From Actinomycetales bacterium (GTDB lineage: Bacteria > Actinomycetota > Actinomycetes > Actinomycetales > Dermatophilaceae), in NCBI GenBank assembly GCA_016710385.1, contig JADJVX010000026.1, positions 1-64,000 of the forward strand: a stretch of 64,000 bases of DNA, given 5' to 3'. This document shows positions 41,370 to 49,900 of this stretch, piece by piece. The notes beneath the pieces are model-generated. The model did no database searches, was not told the origin of the DNA, and saw nothing but the letters and a program-made list of their open reading frames with translations. The position numbers and the translations under genes were made by a program. The first letter of the stretch is position 1, and every line of letters starts with the position of its first letter.

Positions 41370-43238
41370 ATGGGTCACTACCAGGCCAACGTCCGCGACA
41401 TCGAATTCACTCTCTTCGAGGTCTTCGGGCGGGGTGAGATCCTCGGCACCGGGATCTACGAGGACCTCGATGTCGAGGCCGCCAAGGACATCCTCGGCGA
41501 GATCGCTCGGCTCGCCGAGAACGAGCTCGCCGAGAGCCTGGTCGACTCCGACCGCAACCCGCCGGTCTATGACCCCGCGGCCAAGACGGTCGTCATCCCC
41601 GAGTCGTTCAAGAAGTCGTATCGGGCCTACCTCGACGGCGAGTGGGGCAAGCTCGACACCCCGGTCGAGCTCGGGGGCATGCAGGTGCCGCCGTCGCTGC
41701 GCTGGGCGGTCGCCGAGATGGTGTGCGGCGCCAACCCCGCGATCCACATGTATGGGGCGACCTTCTCGTTCGCCAAGCTGCTGTGGTTCCTCGGCAACGA
41801 CGAGCAGAAGAAGCTCGCCAAGCTCATCATCGACAACGCCTGGCACACGACGATGGTCCTCACCGAGCCCGACGCCGGCTCCGACGTGGGCGCCGGTCGC
41901 ACAAAGGCCGTGCAGCAGCCCGACGGCACCTGGCACATCACCGGCGTGAAGCGGTTCATCACCTCGGGCGAGTCCGACATGTGCGACAACATCGTCCACT
42001 TCGTGCTGGCCCGGCCCGAGGGTGCGGGCGTCGGCACCAAGGGCCTTTCGCTGTTCATCGTGCCGAAATACCACGTCGACCTCGAGACTGGCGCGCTCGG
42101 CGAGCGCAACGGTGTCTACGCCACCAACGTCGAGAAGAAGATGGGCCTGAAGGTCTCCACGACCTGCGAGCTGACCTTCGGCGACGGCGCGCCGGCGGTC
42201 GGCACCCTGCTCGGCGACGTCCACGACGGCATCGCCCAGATGTTTTACATCATCGAGGGCGCCCGGATGTTCGTCGGCACCAAGGCCATCGCTACCCTCT
42301 CGGCCGGCTACCTCAACGCTCTCGCCTACGCCAAGGAACGCGTCCAGGGCGCCGACCTGACCACCCCCTCCAAGGACGCGCCGCGGGTGACGATCACCCA
42401 CCACCCGGACGTGCGCCGCTCGCTCATGCTCCAGAAGGCGTATGCCGAGGGGTTGCGTGCGTTGGTGCTCTTCACTGCCATGCAGCAGGACGCCGTGGCC
42501 TTGGCCACCGACGGCGACCCGACCCGTCACCCCGAGAAGGGCTCCCCTGCCGACCTGGCTGCCCGGATGAGCGACCTGCTGTTGCCCATCGTCAAGGGGT
42601 TGGGCTCGGAGCGGGCCTGGGTGCTGCTCGGCACCGAGTCGCTGCAGACCTTCGGCGGGTCGGGTTTCCTGCAGGAATACCCGATCGAGCAATACGTCCG
42701 CGATGCCAAGATCGACACGCTCTATGAGGGCACGACCGCGATCCAGGGCCTGGACTTCTTCTTCCGCAAGATCGTCAAGGATCACGGCCAGTCGATGACC
42801 GCCCTGTCGATGCAGATCCAGCAGTTCGCCAAGGACTTGGGCACCAACGCCGGCGCCCTCGACACCGAGCGCGAGATGCTCGGGAAAGCCCTCGAGAACG
42901 TGCAAGGGATCGTCGGCTTCATGGCCGGCGCGGCCTTCCAGAGCGACCCGCGCACCGGCGGTGACCTGCGCAACCTCTACAAGGTCGCCCAGAACACCAC
43001 TCGGCTGCTACTCGGCGCCGGTGACCTCGTCGTGGGCTGGCTGCTGCTGCGCCAGGCCGAGGTCGCCTTGGCCGCTCTCGAGGCGGGCGCGGCCCCGAAG
43101 GACGAGCCGTTCTACCAGGGCAAGGTGGCCGCGGCCCGATTCTTCACGCGCCAGGTGCTCCCGCGGCTAGCCGCCGAACGCGCGATGGCCGAAGCCACCG
43201 ACAACTCACTCATGGACGTCCCGGAAGCTGCCTTCTGA
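41370..43238 (+). CDS. fadE5: Acyl-CoA dehydrogenase, FadE5 type
   Basis: 622 residues from ATG 41370. It follows mycobacterial FadE5 along nearly all its length: MGHYQANVRDIEFTLFEVFG, TMVLTEPDAGSDVGAGRTKA, WHITGVKRFITSGESDMCDN, ARPEGAGVGTKGLSLFIVPK, ITHHPDVRRSLMLQKAYAEG, and SLQTFGGSGFLQEYPIEQYV with the catalytic glutamate region DTLYEGTTAIQ. It is a FAD flavoprotein doing the first oxidation of acyl-CoA beta-oxidation, with a large C-terminal extension typical of this group. The longer upstream frame lacks similarity. Followed by a strong terminator. Confidence 0.92.
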   Translation: MGHYQANVRDIEFTLFEVFGRGEILGTGIYEDLDVEAAKDILGEIARLAENELAESLVDSDRNPPVYDPAAKTVVIPESFKKSYRAYLDGEWGKLDTPVELGGMQVPPSLRWAVAEMVCGANPAIHMYGATFSFAKLLWFLGNDEQKKLAKLIIDNAWHTTMVLTEPDAGSDVGAGRTKAVQQPDGTWHITGVKRFITSGESDMCDNIVHFVLARPEGAGVGTKGLSLFIVPKYHVDLETGALGERNGVYATNVEKKMGLKVSTTCELTFGDGAPAVGTLLGDVHDGIAQMFYIIEGARMFVGTKAIATLSAGYLNALAYAKERVQGADLTTPSKDAPRVTITHHPDVRRSLMLQKAYAEGLRALVLFTAMQQDAVALATDGDPTRHPEKGSPADLAARMSDLLLPIVKGLGSERAWVLLGTESLQTFGGSGFLQEYPIEQYVRDAKIDTLYEGTTAIQGLDFFFRKIVKDHGQSMTALSMQIQQFAKDLGTNAGALDTEREMLGKALENVQGIVGFMAGAAFQSDPRTGGDLRNLYKVAQNTTRLLLGAGDLVVGWLLLRQAEVALAALEAGAAPKDEPFYQGKVAAARFFTRQVLPRLAAERAMAEATDNSLMDVPEAAF

Positions 43239-43275
43239 CCCGGGCGAAGGGGTCGACCGGCACGCCTTCACCCCC

Positions 43276-43319
43276 TCGCCCTCCTCGCTGCGCTCGATCG
43301 AAGGCAGCGAGGAGGGCGA
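43276..43319 (+). terminator. Strong terminator after fadE5
   Basis: 16-base perfect arms, TCGCCCTCCTCGCTGC (43276-43291) and GCAGCGAGGAGGGCGA (43304-43319), around a 12-base loop. It begins 37 bases after the fadE5 stop. Confidence 0.8.
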
Positions 43320-43411
43320 CGAGACGGCAGTGAGAGCCTCGCCTTCGTCAGATGTGTGTGGTCAGGCAAGATGCTCTTGCAGTCCGACAGGTGTCCTAGT
43401 ACACTCGTGCT

Positions 43412-45229
43412 ATGACAATCACTTCGTTGGACTCGCAGCCAGGCGGCGGTATGCCGTCCGGTGCGGTGTCGCGGGGTGGGTCGCCTTCGCGTGGGTCGGC
43501 TGCCGTGGTGGGGGTGCCGACGGGGGTGCTGCATGCGCTGGTGGACCAGGTGCATGCCCGGTTGGCTGACCCGGACGCTGGCGTGGTGGTGGGTGCTGCG
43601 GATATTGGTGAGGTGGAGCGGATCGCTCGCCGGGTGGAAGCGTTGCGGTTGGCGTTGGTGGCTCGGGCTGACCGGCAGCAGGTGCATCGCCGGACCGGGC
43701 ATTCCTCAACCTCAGCGTGGGTGGCGTCAGCGACCCGTAGTGGTGGGGCTGATGCAGCGCGGAAGGTGCAGTTGGCCACCGCCCTGGATGGTGAGGGGTT
43801 GGCGGTGACCCGGGCGGCGTTCGACGCCGGTGACGTCTCTAGCCGGAGTGTGGGGATCATCGCCGCGACGATGGACAAACTCCCGGAGACGTTGACTGAC
43901 GTGGAGCGGGCCAAGGTCGAAACCTCCCTGGTCCAGAAGGCGCAGCAATTGAACCCGGGCCGGTTGTCTCGGGCGGCGAAGTTCGCCCTCGCCGACGCTG
44001 AACGTTCCGCGCAAGAGGTCGCTGAGCATGTCGAAGCCCAGTTGGTGGATCAAGAGTGCCGGGCCTACCGGTTGGCGACGGTCACCATGCAAGACCTCGG
44101 GGATGGGACCACGAAGCTGCAGGCGTTGTTGCCGACGTTCACTGCGCGGATGCTGGGGAAGGTGTTGCAGTCGATGACCGCACCCCGGCGTGATCACCTC
44201 CGCCAAGCCGCCGAAGCCGCATTAGCTGACGGTCAGACTGCTGCGGGTGACTTGGGCGACGGGTCGGTCGCTGCCGACCTGCACGCCTCCACCCGCCCCA
44301 CCCAGCACTCAAGCAACGTCACCGGCGACACCGCGGGTGCCGCCTTCGGGATCACCGCGTCCGCCGAGACCGCTCGCGACGCGGGCACGCCCACTGAGTC
44401 CGGCCCGGCCGTCGCCGGCGACGCTGGCACGCGCGCCGAGTCTGGTGTTGGCGTGGGTCGGGGGGTGGGTCGGAATGCCGATTGGGCCGATATCGACTGG
44501 GCTCACCGCCGCGGACGGGCCTTGACCGAGTTGATCGAACACCTCGACACCGAACGACTCACCGGGAAAGTCGCTGCCACCGTGATCGTCACGATGACCA
44601 TGGAACAAGCCGTCGGCGCTGCACAGGCGGCACTGGTGCAGCAGTCGGTCCGGGAGAGCACCGGGACGTTGTTGGAGATGACTCCCAGTGCCGGCGCCGC
44701 CAGCACCGACACCGGCACGTTGATCTCGGCCAGTGCCGCCCGGCGGATCGCCTGCCAAGCCGGGATCCTCCCCGCAGTCCTCGGCGGACCCGGACAGGTC
44801 CTCGACCTCGGCCGACACCACCGGTTCTTCAGCGACCCGCAACGCACCGCCCTCGCCCTCATCTACGACACGTGCGCCGCAGACGGGTGTGACCGACCGT
44901 TTGCGTGGTCAGAGTTGCACCACCAGCAGCCCTGGTCGAAAGGCGGGCCCACCGACCTTGATCAAGCCATCCCGTTATGTGGCTACCACCACCGGCTGAT
45001 CCACAACCCCCACCACCGACACCACACCACCACCGACAACCCCGACACCCCTGACAGGCCCGACGCCCTCGGCAACCCGGGCGCCAAGACCGTCCACTTC
45101 CACGAACACGCAGTAAGCGACCCGGGGCGGAGTCTGTCCGGCGCTGCGGACGGTCCATCCCGACGCGGCGCCCCGCCGCCGCACCCGCAGGGCAACGGCG
45201 TGCCATCTCGTCGTGCAGCGACTCCGTGA
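43412..45229 (+). CDS. DUF222 and HNH endonuclease domain protein (13E12-like)
   Basis: 605 residues. Residues 40-290 match the DUF222 region of actinobacterial 13E12-repeat proteins (RIARRVEALRLALVARADRQ, SATRSGGADAARKVQLATAL, AAFDAGDVSSRSVGIIAATM). The C-terminal HNH nuclease is intact: CAADGCDRPFAWSELHHQQP then WSKGGPTDLDQAIPLCGYHH RLIH, with the paired Cys and the HH of the metal finger. A Thr/Gly/Ala-rich linker (290-345) separates the two. Function is unknown; the family occurs in many copies per genome and is often strain-variable. The base composition looks less GC-rich at third positions than in fadE5, which hints at acquired DNA. Confidence 0.88.
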   Translation: MTITSLDSQPGGGMPSGAVSRGGSPSRGSAAVVGVPTGVLHALVDQVHARLADPDAGVVVGAADIGEVERIARRVEALRLALVARADRQQVHRRTGHSSTSAWVASATRSGGADAARKVQLATALDGEGLAVTRAAFDAGDVSSRSVGIIAATMDKLPETLTDVERAKVETSLVQKAQQLNPGRLSRAAKFALADAERSAQEVAEHVEAQLVDQECRAYRLATVTMQDLGDGTTKLQALLPTFTARMLGKVLQSMTAPRRDHLRQAAEAALADGQTAAGDLGDGSVAADLHASTRPTQHSSNVTGDTAGAAFGITASAETARDAGTPTESGPAVAGDAGTRAESGVGVGRGVGRNADWADIDWAHRRGRALTELIEHLDTERLTGKVAATVIVTMTMEQAVGAAQAALVQQSVRESTGTLLEMTPSAGAASTDTGTLISASAARRIACQAGILPAVLGGPGQVLDLGRHHRFFSDPQRTALALIYDTCAADGCDRPFAWSELHHQQPWSKGGPTDLDQAIPLCGYHHRLIHNPHHRHHTTTDNPDTPDRPDALGNPGAKTVHFHEHAVSDPGRSLSGAADGPSRRGAPPPHPQGNGVPSRRAATP

Positions 45230-45311
45230 ACTCCACGCAAGAGGCGTATCGATGCTGCGAGGGTTCCCGGCCCGGTCGGCAGCCTTGATAGCCGTCCCGT
45301 TGTGCTCGAGG

Positions 45312-45968
45312 TCAGCGATCGGTGCGCGGCCTTGCCCGAGTGCGGTCCCGTAACTGCGCCAGGATCTCCGCCTCGAAAGGCGGCACCTCCTGGGCCTCGT
45401 TGACATCGCGCTCGGGGTCGACCTCGGCCACGCGATAGCGCCCTTCACCGCGAGTCAGGTAGCGGTAATCCACGAGTTCCCGCCGCAGCGACGCGACGTC
45501 GTCATGCGCGGTGCGCAAGATGCCGTTGACCTCCGCCTCGGTGTAGACCCGGTCGGCGTCGAACCGCTCCAGCAGATGCAGCAGCACCGCTGCGCGCGGC
45601 CGGCGCTTGCTCGGGATCGCGCGCAACCGGGGGCCGTCGAAGAAGGTCCGCACCGTCTTGTCGTAGAGCTTGCGCGCCGCGTGCTCGGCGCCTTCAACAC
45701 CAGCAGCGACGACTTCACCTTGGGCGGCTGCAACGCCGTCAACGGCCTCACCTCTGTCGGCAGCCTTCTCACCGCCGGAGGCGGCGGGCGAGTCCACGGC
45801 ATACGGACGTGCCGGGTGTGCGGCTGGGGTAGCGGACGGAGCAGGGACGCTGCGCTGCGTGCCCTCCAGGCGGGCGTCAACGAGCGCCTGCCGAGCCGCC
45901 GTATAGGGCTCACCGGTAGCAGCCATCCGGGCGCGGACCAAGTCTTTGAAGTCGCGGTCGCGGGTCAT
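45312..45968 (-). CDS. DUF2087-domain protein
   Basis: 218 residues from ATG 45968. The N-terminal 30 residues (MTRDRDFKDLVRARMAATGE, PYTAARQALVDARL) are a short helical module seen at the head of several actinobacterial proteins. A variable Ala/Gly-rich stretch follows, then DUF2087 from about residue 105: KTVRTFFDGPRLRAIPSKRR, RAAVLLHLLERFDADRVYTE, EVNGILRTAHDDVASLRREL, VDYRYLTRGEGRYRVAEVDP. The domain is thought to be DNA-binding (winged-helix-like) and often occurs with ArsR-type regulators, but its role is not established. Converges on the HNH gene. Confidence 0.8.
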   Translation of the reverse strand: MTRDRDFKDLVRARMAATGEPYTAARQALVDARLEGTQRSVPAPSATPAAHPARPYAVDSPAASGGEKAADRGEAVDGVAAAQGEVVAAGVEGAEHAARKLYDKTVRTFFDGPRLRAIPSKRRPRAAVLLHLLERFDADRVYTEAEVNGILRTAHDDVASLRRELVDYRYLTRGEGRYRVAEVDPERDVNEAQEVPPFEAEILAQLRDRTRARPRTDR

Positions 45969-46148
45969 CGAAACACTCTCCGGCTGTCGGCGCCCAGCTC
46001 GCACGTCTCAGCCTGGTGGTGTCGATGGCGTGACGGTCTTGCCTCGAGGATGCGCTCCCCTTCGCCGGGTTCGTCCGGGCTGGGGCCGGGCGGGGCTGGG
46101 CGTCGAGTGCGCCACTGCTGCCAAACTGCCAGGCAGACCGGTATGCCG

Positions 46149-46241
46149 TCAACCGAGTTCCGCGCGGCGATAGGGGACCCAGGCGACACAGAGCCGACCC
46201 CGCCTGCGATCCCCGCACTCTGGACAGATCGCGATCTTCAC
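46149..46241 (-). CDS. Possible 30-residue zinc-finger-like peptide
   Basis: GTG 46241 opens KIAICPECGDRRRGRLCVAW then VPYRRAELG and a stop. CPECG plus a later Cys is half a zinc-ribbon. A GGGGGG tract 8 bases upstream could serve as ribosome site. It lies in the 400-base gap (45969-46368) that otherwise holds a terminator and no other gene. Weak evidence; it may be the remains of a longer protein. Confidence 0.25.
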   Translation of the reverse strand: MKIAICPECGDRRRGRLCVAWVPYRRAELG

Positions 46242-46314
46242 AGGTGCGCCCCCCAGCCCAGAGGGCCGCACGGGGCCTAGAGGTTGGGAGAGGGGCCGAG
46301 GCCGGAAACGCCGA

Positions 46315-46343
46315 GCGCCGGACCCGAGATCCGGGTCCGGCGC
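46315..46343 (-). terminator. Terminator of the repeat-protein gene
   Basis: GCGCCGGACCCG (46315-46326) and CGGGTCCGGCGC (46332-46343) form a perfect 12-bp stem with a 5-base loop, 26 bases after the leftward stop. On the minus strand a short GTTT follows. Confidence 0.75.
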
Positions 46344-46368
46344 CGTGGTGAGGCAATAGGTCAGCTCG

Positions 46369-47349
46369 TCAGGCGGCCGCACCCGTGGTGGCCGAGGCAG
46401 CGGACTGCTGCTGGCCCTGCTGGCCGTGATCGCCCTTGCCGCCGTGCATGCCGGGGCCGCCGGCGTTCTCGGTGACCGTCGCGAGATCGGCACTCACGTC
46501 GAACATCACCCGCGCGCCCGCCTTGGTGCCCAACACGTCATACGAACCGTCAGCATCCTTCAGCACCTTCCCCACCGTCACAGCAGAGTCCTTGCCCGTC
46601 ACCGCGGCCGACACCTTCGACGCCTCCTCGCCAGTCACCTCGGTGTGCTGACCACCCATACCTCCGCCGGGACCACCCTTGCCGCCCATGCCAGGGCCGC
46701 CGGCGTTCTCGGTGACCGTCGCGAGATCGGCACTCACGTCGAACATCACCCGCGCGCCCGCCTTGGTGCCCAACACGTCATACGAACCGTCAGCATCCTT
46801 CAGCACCTTCCCCACCGTCACAGCAGAGTCCTTGCCCGTCACCGCGGCCGACACCTTCGACGCCTCCTCACCAGTCACCTCGGTGTGCTGACCACCCATA
46901 CCTCCGCCGGGACCACCCTTGCCGCCCATGCCAGGGCCGCCGGCGTTCTCGGTGACCGTCGCGAGATCGGCACTCACGTCGAACATCACCCGCGCGCCCG
47001 CCTTGGTGCCCAACACGTCATACGAACCATCGGGGTCCTTGCGGACGCTCTCGACGGTCACCGTGGAGTCCTTGGCAGTCACCGCGGCCGAGACCTTGGT
47101 GGCCTCCTCGCCGGTGACCGGCGTGTCCTGCGATCCGCCCGGCTGACCGTCCTGACCGGCCTGACCCGCCTGACCCCGACCCTGCTTGCCGGCTTTGCCA
47201 GTGGCATCCGGCGAGGTGGTCGCACCGGCGCTGGACTGCGTGGTCGGCGTGGGGTTGTCCGCCGCACTGGCGAACGTTGCCCCACCCAGCACCAGGGCTC
47301 CGACCGCAGCGAGGGACGCCGCGCCGATTCCGAGCTTCTTGATGTTCAT
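46369..47349 (-). CDS. Secreted protein with three PepSY-like repeats
   Basis: 326 residues from ATG 47349 behind GAGGAGAAC. Signal peptide MNIKKLGIGAASLAAVGALV then LGGATFASAA, cleaved after ASA. A Thr/Ser/Gly/Gln-rich spacer leads to three repeats of about 80 residues: VTGEEASKVSAAVTGKDSAV, TVGKVLKDADGSYDVLGTKA, GARVMFDVSADLATVTENAG, separated by GGPGMGGKGGPGGGMGGQHT. Each repeat resembles a small PepSY domain. Repeats two and three (protein order) are virtually identical; the first is diverged. It is probably a wall- or medium-exposed binding protein; no anchor is seen. Function unknown. Confidence 0.82.
   Translation of the reverse strand: MNIKKLGIGAASLAAVGALVLGGATFASAADNPTPTTQSSAGATTSPDATGKAGKQGRGQAGQAGQDGQPGGSQDTPVTGEEATKVSAAVTAKDSTVTVESVRKDPDGSYDVLGTKAGARVMFDVSADLATVTENAGGPGMGGKGGPGGGMGGQHTEVTGEEASKVSAAVTGKDSAVTVGKVLKDADGSYDVLGTKAGARVMFDVSADLATVTENAGGPGMGGKGGPGGGMGGQHTEVTGEEASKVSAAVTGKDSAVTVGKVLKDADGSYDVLGTKAGARVMFDVSADLATVTENAGGPGMHGGKGDHGQQGQQQSAASATTGAAA
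46441..47130. repeat. 240-bp tandem repeats, nearly identical
   Basis: Units start at 46441, 46681 and 46921. Units one and two differ at only about five bases; unit three is identical to unit two for its first 108 bases and then diverges after 47028. This is a recent in-frame expansion inside the secreted-protein gene, and the abrupt identity break marks a recombination or conversion edge. Confidence 0.9.
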
Positions 47350-47416
47350 GGTTCTCCTCGTCAGATGCGCGGTGCCGCTCACCGCTGCTACTCCTTGAGA
47401 CTGCGAGGGCAAGCTG

Positions 47417-49120
47417 TCACGAACCTGTCAAAGTCCTCACCAACCGCTGGGAGTTCTCCTGCAGCGGCACGAGTTTGCCCGGGTTGAGCACGCCGACCGG
47501 ATCGAGTGTCGCCTTCACCGACCGCAGCACCTCCAGCCCCAGCGCACCGACCTCCGCCGTCAGCCACGGCAGATGATCGGTCCCCACCGCATGGTGATGG
47601 GTGATCGTCGCCCCCGCTGCGACGATCGCGTCTGATGCCGCGCCCTTGACCCGCAGCCACTGCGCGCCCGGATCGGGCAGCGCGCGGGCGACGCAGGTGA
47701 AATACAGCGATGCGCCCACGGCATACACATGCGAGATGTGGCACTGGACGACCGCCGGCGTCCCCTGCGCCGCGAACTCGGCCAGCAGCGCTTCCCGCAC
47801 CCGCTCGTAGGTCGGGAGCAGCCGGTCCCACGTCGTGGCGGTCTCGAGGGTCTCGGCGAGCACCCGATGGTCGAGCAGTTCGTCGCGCAGATACGGCCCC
47901 GAGAACCGCCCGCGCTGCCACGCCCCCGCGACCGCCGCTGGCAGTCGCACGGCGCCGTGCCGCCGCAGCACCGACCCGAACCGGAGTCGGCGCTGCTCCA
48001 CCCGGATCCGCGAATCCCCTTCCCAGAGAAAGATTCCCAGCGCTGGCTCGGTCAGGCCGCGGCGCCGGAGATACGCCAACAGCCGTCCGCCGATCCCGCC
48101 CGCCAGGGTCAGCGAGACCTGGGTTTCGCTGGGATCGGAGACCCGGCATACGTCCGGGAGGGTGTCGTCGCCGTGGCGCTGCGCCACCTCCCGCAGCGCC
48201 GCGCCGGCGGCCGCCAGGGAGGGGAATGCCCAGCTCCCACGCGCGGTCGCCGTCGGGTATGCCGTGACACGCACCGTCGCTTCGGTGATGACCCCGAGGG
48301 CACCTTCGCTGCCGACGACGAGGTCGAGCAACCGCGGCCCCGCAGCACTGGCGGGTGCGTGCGCGTCGAGCCGGAGTTCCCCCGCCGGGGTGGCCAGCCG
48401 CGCACCGAGCACGAGGTCGTCGACCCGGCCGTAGCCCGTCGAGGCCTGGCCCGCCGAGCGGGTGGCGACATAGCCGCCGAAGGTGGCTTCCTGGTGACTC
48501 TGGGGATAGTGGCCGAGGGTGAGACCGTGCGGCCGCAGCGCCGCTTCGATCTCGGGCCCACGCAGGCCGGCCTGGAGGGTCGCCACCCGCGACACCGGGT
48601 CGAGCGCGGTGAGGGCGGCCAGGCGACGCAGGTCGAGCGTGACGACGCCTTCGAACCGCCCGCGCAGCGCCGACACTCCCCCCACGACGCTCGTTCCGCC
48701 GCCGAACGGCACCAACGCGACCTCATGCTCGGAGCACACCTGCACGACCTGCTGCACTTCCTCGGGCGAGCCGGGGAAGATCACCGCGTCGGGCGCGTGT
48801 GAGCCGTCGCCGCGACGGATCCGCACCAGGTCGAGCAGGCTCTTGCCGCCGGCATGGTCGACGCGGGTGGCGTGGTCGTCGCGCACCTGAGCTGCGCCGA
48901 CGACGGCCTCCAGAGCGGCCCGGGCAGCCTCTGGCAACGCCGGCTCGGGCAGGACGACGTCCAGCAACGCGACCGGGAGATCGGGGGTGGCGATCGGGCG
49001 CGCGCCGATCTCGCGCTCGAGGAAGGCCCAGGCGTGCGACGGCAGGGTATGCCGTTCGGCCGGGTCCCCCCAGCCGTGCCAGACCGAGCGGGAAATCGTC
49101 CGGGTCAGGTCATCGGTCAT
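47417..49120 (-). CDS. FAD-binding oxidase (alkyl-DHAP synthase / GlcD-like)
   Basis: 567 residues. FAD-binding (PCMH) domain: DAVIFPGSPEEVQQVVQVCS, VALVPFGGGTSVVGGVSALR, then GHYPQSHQEATFGGYVATRS AGQAS and VGSEGALGVITEATVRV. C-terminal oxidase domain with CHISHVYAVGASLYFTC, ITHHHAVGTDHLPWL and GVLNPGKLVP. The pattern matches alkyldihydroxyacetone-phosphate-synthase-like oxidases of actinobacteria. The gene diverges from a TetR/glpD pair, so a link with glycerol-phosphate or dihydroxyacetone-phosphate lipid chemistry is likely (inference). No ribosome site precedes ATG 49120; the message may be leaderless. Confidence 0.88.
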   Translation of the reverse strand: MTDDLTRTISRSVWHGWGDPAERHTLPSHAWAFLEREIGARPIATPDLPVALLDVVLPEPALPEAARAALEAVVGAAQVRDDHATRVDHAGGKSLLDLVRIRRGDGSHAPDAVIFPGSPEEVQQVVQVCSEHEVALVPFGGGTSVVGGVSALRGRFEGVVTLDLRRLAALTALDPVSRVATLQAGLRGPEIEAALRPHGLTLGHYPQSHQEATFGGYVATRSAGQASTGYGRVDDLVLGARLATPAGELRLDAHAPASAAGPRLLDLVVGSEGALGVITEATVRVTAYPTATARGSWAFPSLAAAGAALREVAQRHGDDTLPDVCRVSDPSETQVSLTLAGGIGGRLLAYLRRRGLTEPALGIFLWEGDSRIRVEQRRLRFGSVLRRHGAVRLPAAVAGAWQRGRFSGPYLRDELLDHRVLAETLETATTWDRLLPTYERVREALLAEFAAQGTPAVVQCHISHVYAVGASLYFTCVARALPDPGAQWLRVKGAASDAIVAAGATITHHHAVGTDHLPWLTAEVGALGLEVLRSVKATLDPVGVLNPGKLVPLQENSQRLVRTLTGS

Positions 49121-49121
49121 G

Positions 49122-49148
49122 TGTTACATTGAATCAGTTTCTGTAACA
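49122..49148. promoter_or_regulatory. Operator TGTTACA-N13-TGTAACA between FAD oxidase and TetR genes
   Basis: Perfect 7-base inverted half-sites at 49122-49128 and 49142-49148, 20 bp centre to centre, in a divergent gap of only 51 bases. It overlaps the promoter region of both genes and begins 2 bases from the oxidase start. Size and place fit a TetR dimer site controlling both directions. Confidence 0.75.
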
Positions 49149-49171
49149 TTGCACCACCGCGAGGAGCGACC

Positions 49172-49900
49172 ATGGCTGACCGGACCGGCGACGGCATCTC
49201 CGTCGCGACCGATGATGCGCTCCTGGCTGCGGTGCACGACGAGGTCATCGACTACGGCGTGCGCCGGGCGACCGCGACCTCGATTGCCAAGCGCGCCGGC
49301 GTTTCTCGCATGACGGTCTACCGTCGCGGGGGCGGCGTGAAGCAACTCGTCCTCGACGCGTTGTCCCGTGAGTTCGACACCCTCTTGCGACAAGCCTTCG
49401 TCGAGGCGACCGCAAGCCCGGGTGCCGCGGCAGCACGGGGGACGGCCGCACCCGGCATACCCCCTGCTCTGCGGACCGCGAGCGGGACGGACGCACCCGG
49501 CATACCGGCAGTGCGCGACCAACTCGCCGCGGCGGTCGTCGTCGGCGTGCGAGCGCTGGCCGGGTCGACGCTCGTGCACGCGCTGCTGCGGCATGACCCG
49601 GAGCTGCTCGTGCCCTACCTCGTGGATCGGCATGGGGAGAGCCAGCTGGCCTTCGTCCGCTATGTGACGCCAGTCATCGCGGCGGGCATCGCCGACCGCT
49701 CGATCCGCGAGGGCGAGCCGCGCCTGCTGGCGACCGTGCTGCTGCATGCCATGCAGGGGTTCGTGGTGTCGACCGACATTCTCCGTCGCGACCTCGACGC
49801 AGCCAGCCTCGACGCTGAGGTAGCTCGGTTGGTGCACGGCTACCTGCGGCCCGACCTGCCCGACCTGCCTGATCTGCCTGACCTGCCTGAGCAACGGTGA
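49172..49900 (+). CDS. TetR family transcriptional regulator
   Basis: 242 residues, ATG 49172 behind GAGGAG. Helix-turn-helix near residues 25-55: YGVRRATATSIAKRAGVSRM then TVYRRGGGVKQLVLDAL. The ligand-binding half is helical (LVHALLRHDPELLVPYLVDR, AFVRYVTPVIAAGIADRSIR). An inserted low-complexity stretch near 85-110 carries two in-frame copies of the window-wide octamer (each read PGIP). The C-terminus ends PDLPDLPDLPDLPEQR, a 9-bp repeat in DNA. It most likely represses itself with glpD and the divergent oxidase through the TGTTACA dyad. The glpD start overlaps its stop. Confidence 0.87.
   Translation: MADRTGDGISVATDDALLAAVHDEVIDYGVRRATATSIAKRAGVSRMTVYRRGGGVKQLVLDALSREFDTLLRQAFVEATASPGAAAARGTAAPGIPPALRTASGTDAPGIPAVRDQLAAAVVVGVRALAGSTLVHALLRHDPELLVPYLVDRHGESQLAFVRYVTPVIAAGIADRSIREGEPRLLATVLLHAMQGFVVSTDILRRDLDAASLDAEVARLVHGYLRPDLPDLPDLPDLPEQR

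Noticed and set aside
41280..42905. 541-codon minus-strand frame opposite fadE5
   Set aside because: No family similarity; the plus strand encodes a full FadE5-type enzyme.
46441..47130. CRISPR array
   Set aside because: The 240-bp units are contiguous and coding with no spacers; the 20-bp array at 7845 also lacks spacers and cas genes are absent.
46426..47487. 353-codon plus-strand frame with perfect repeats
   Set aside because: Antisense of the secreted PepSY-like protein, which has a signal peptide, ribosome site and terminator.
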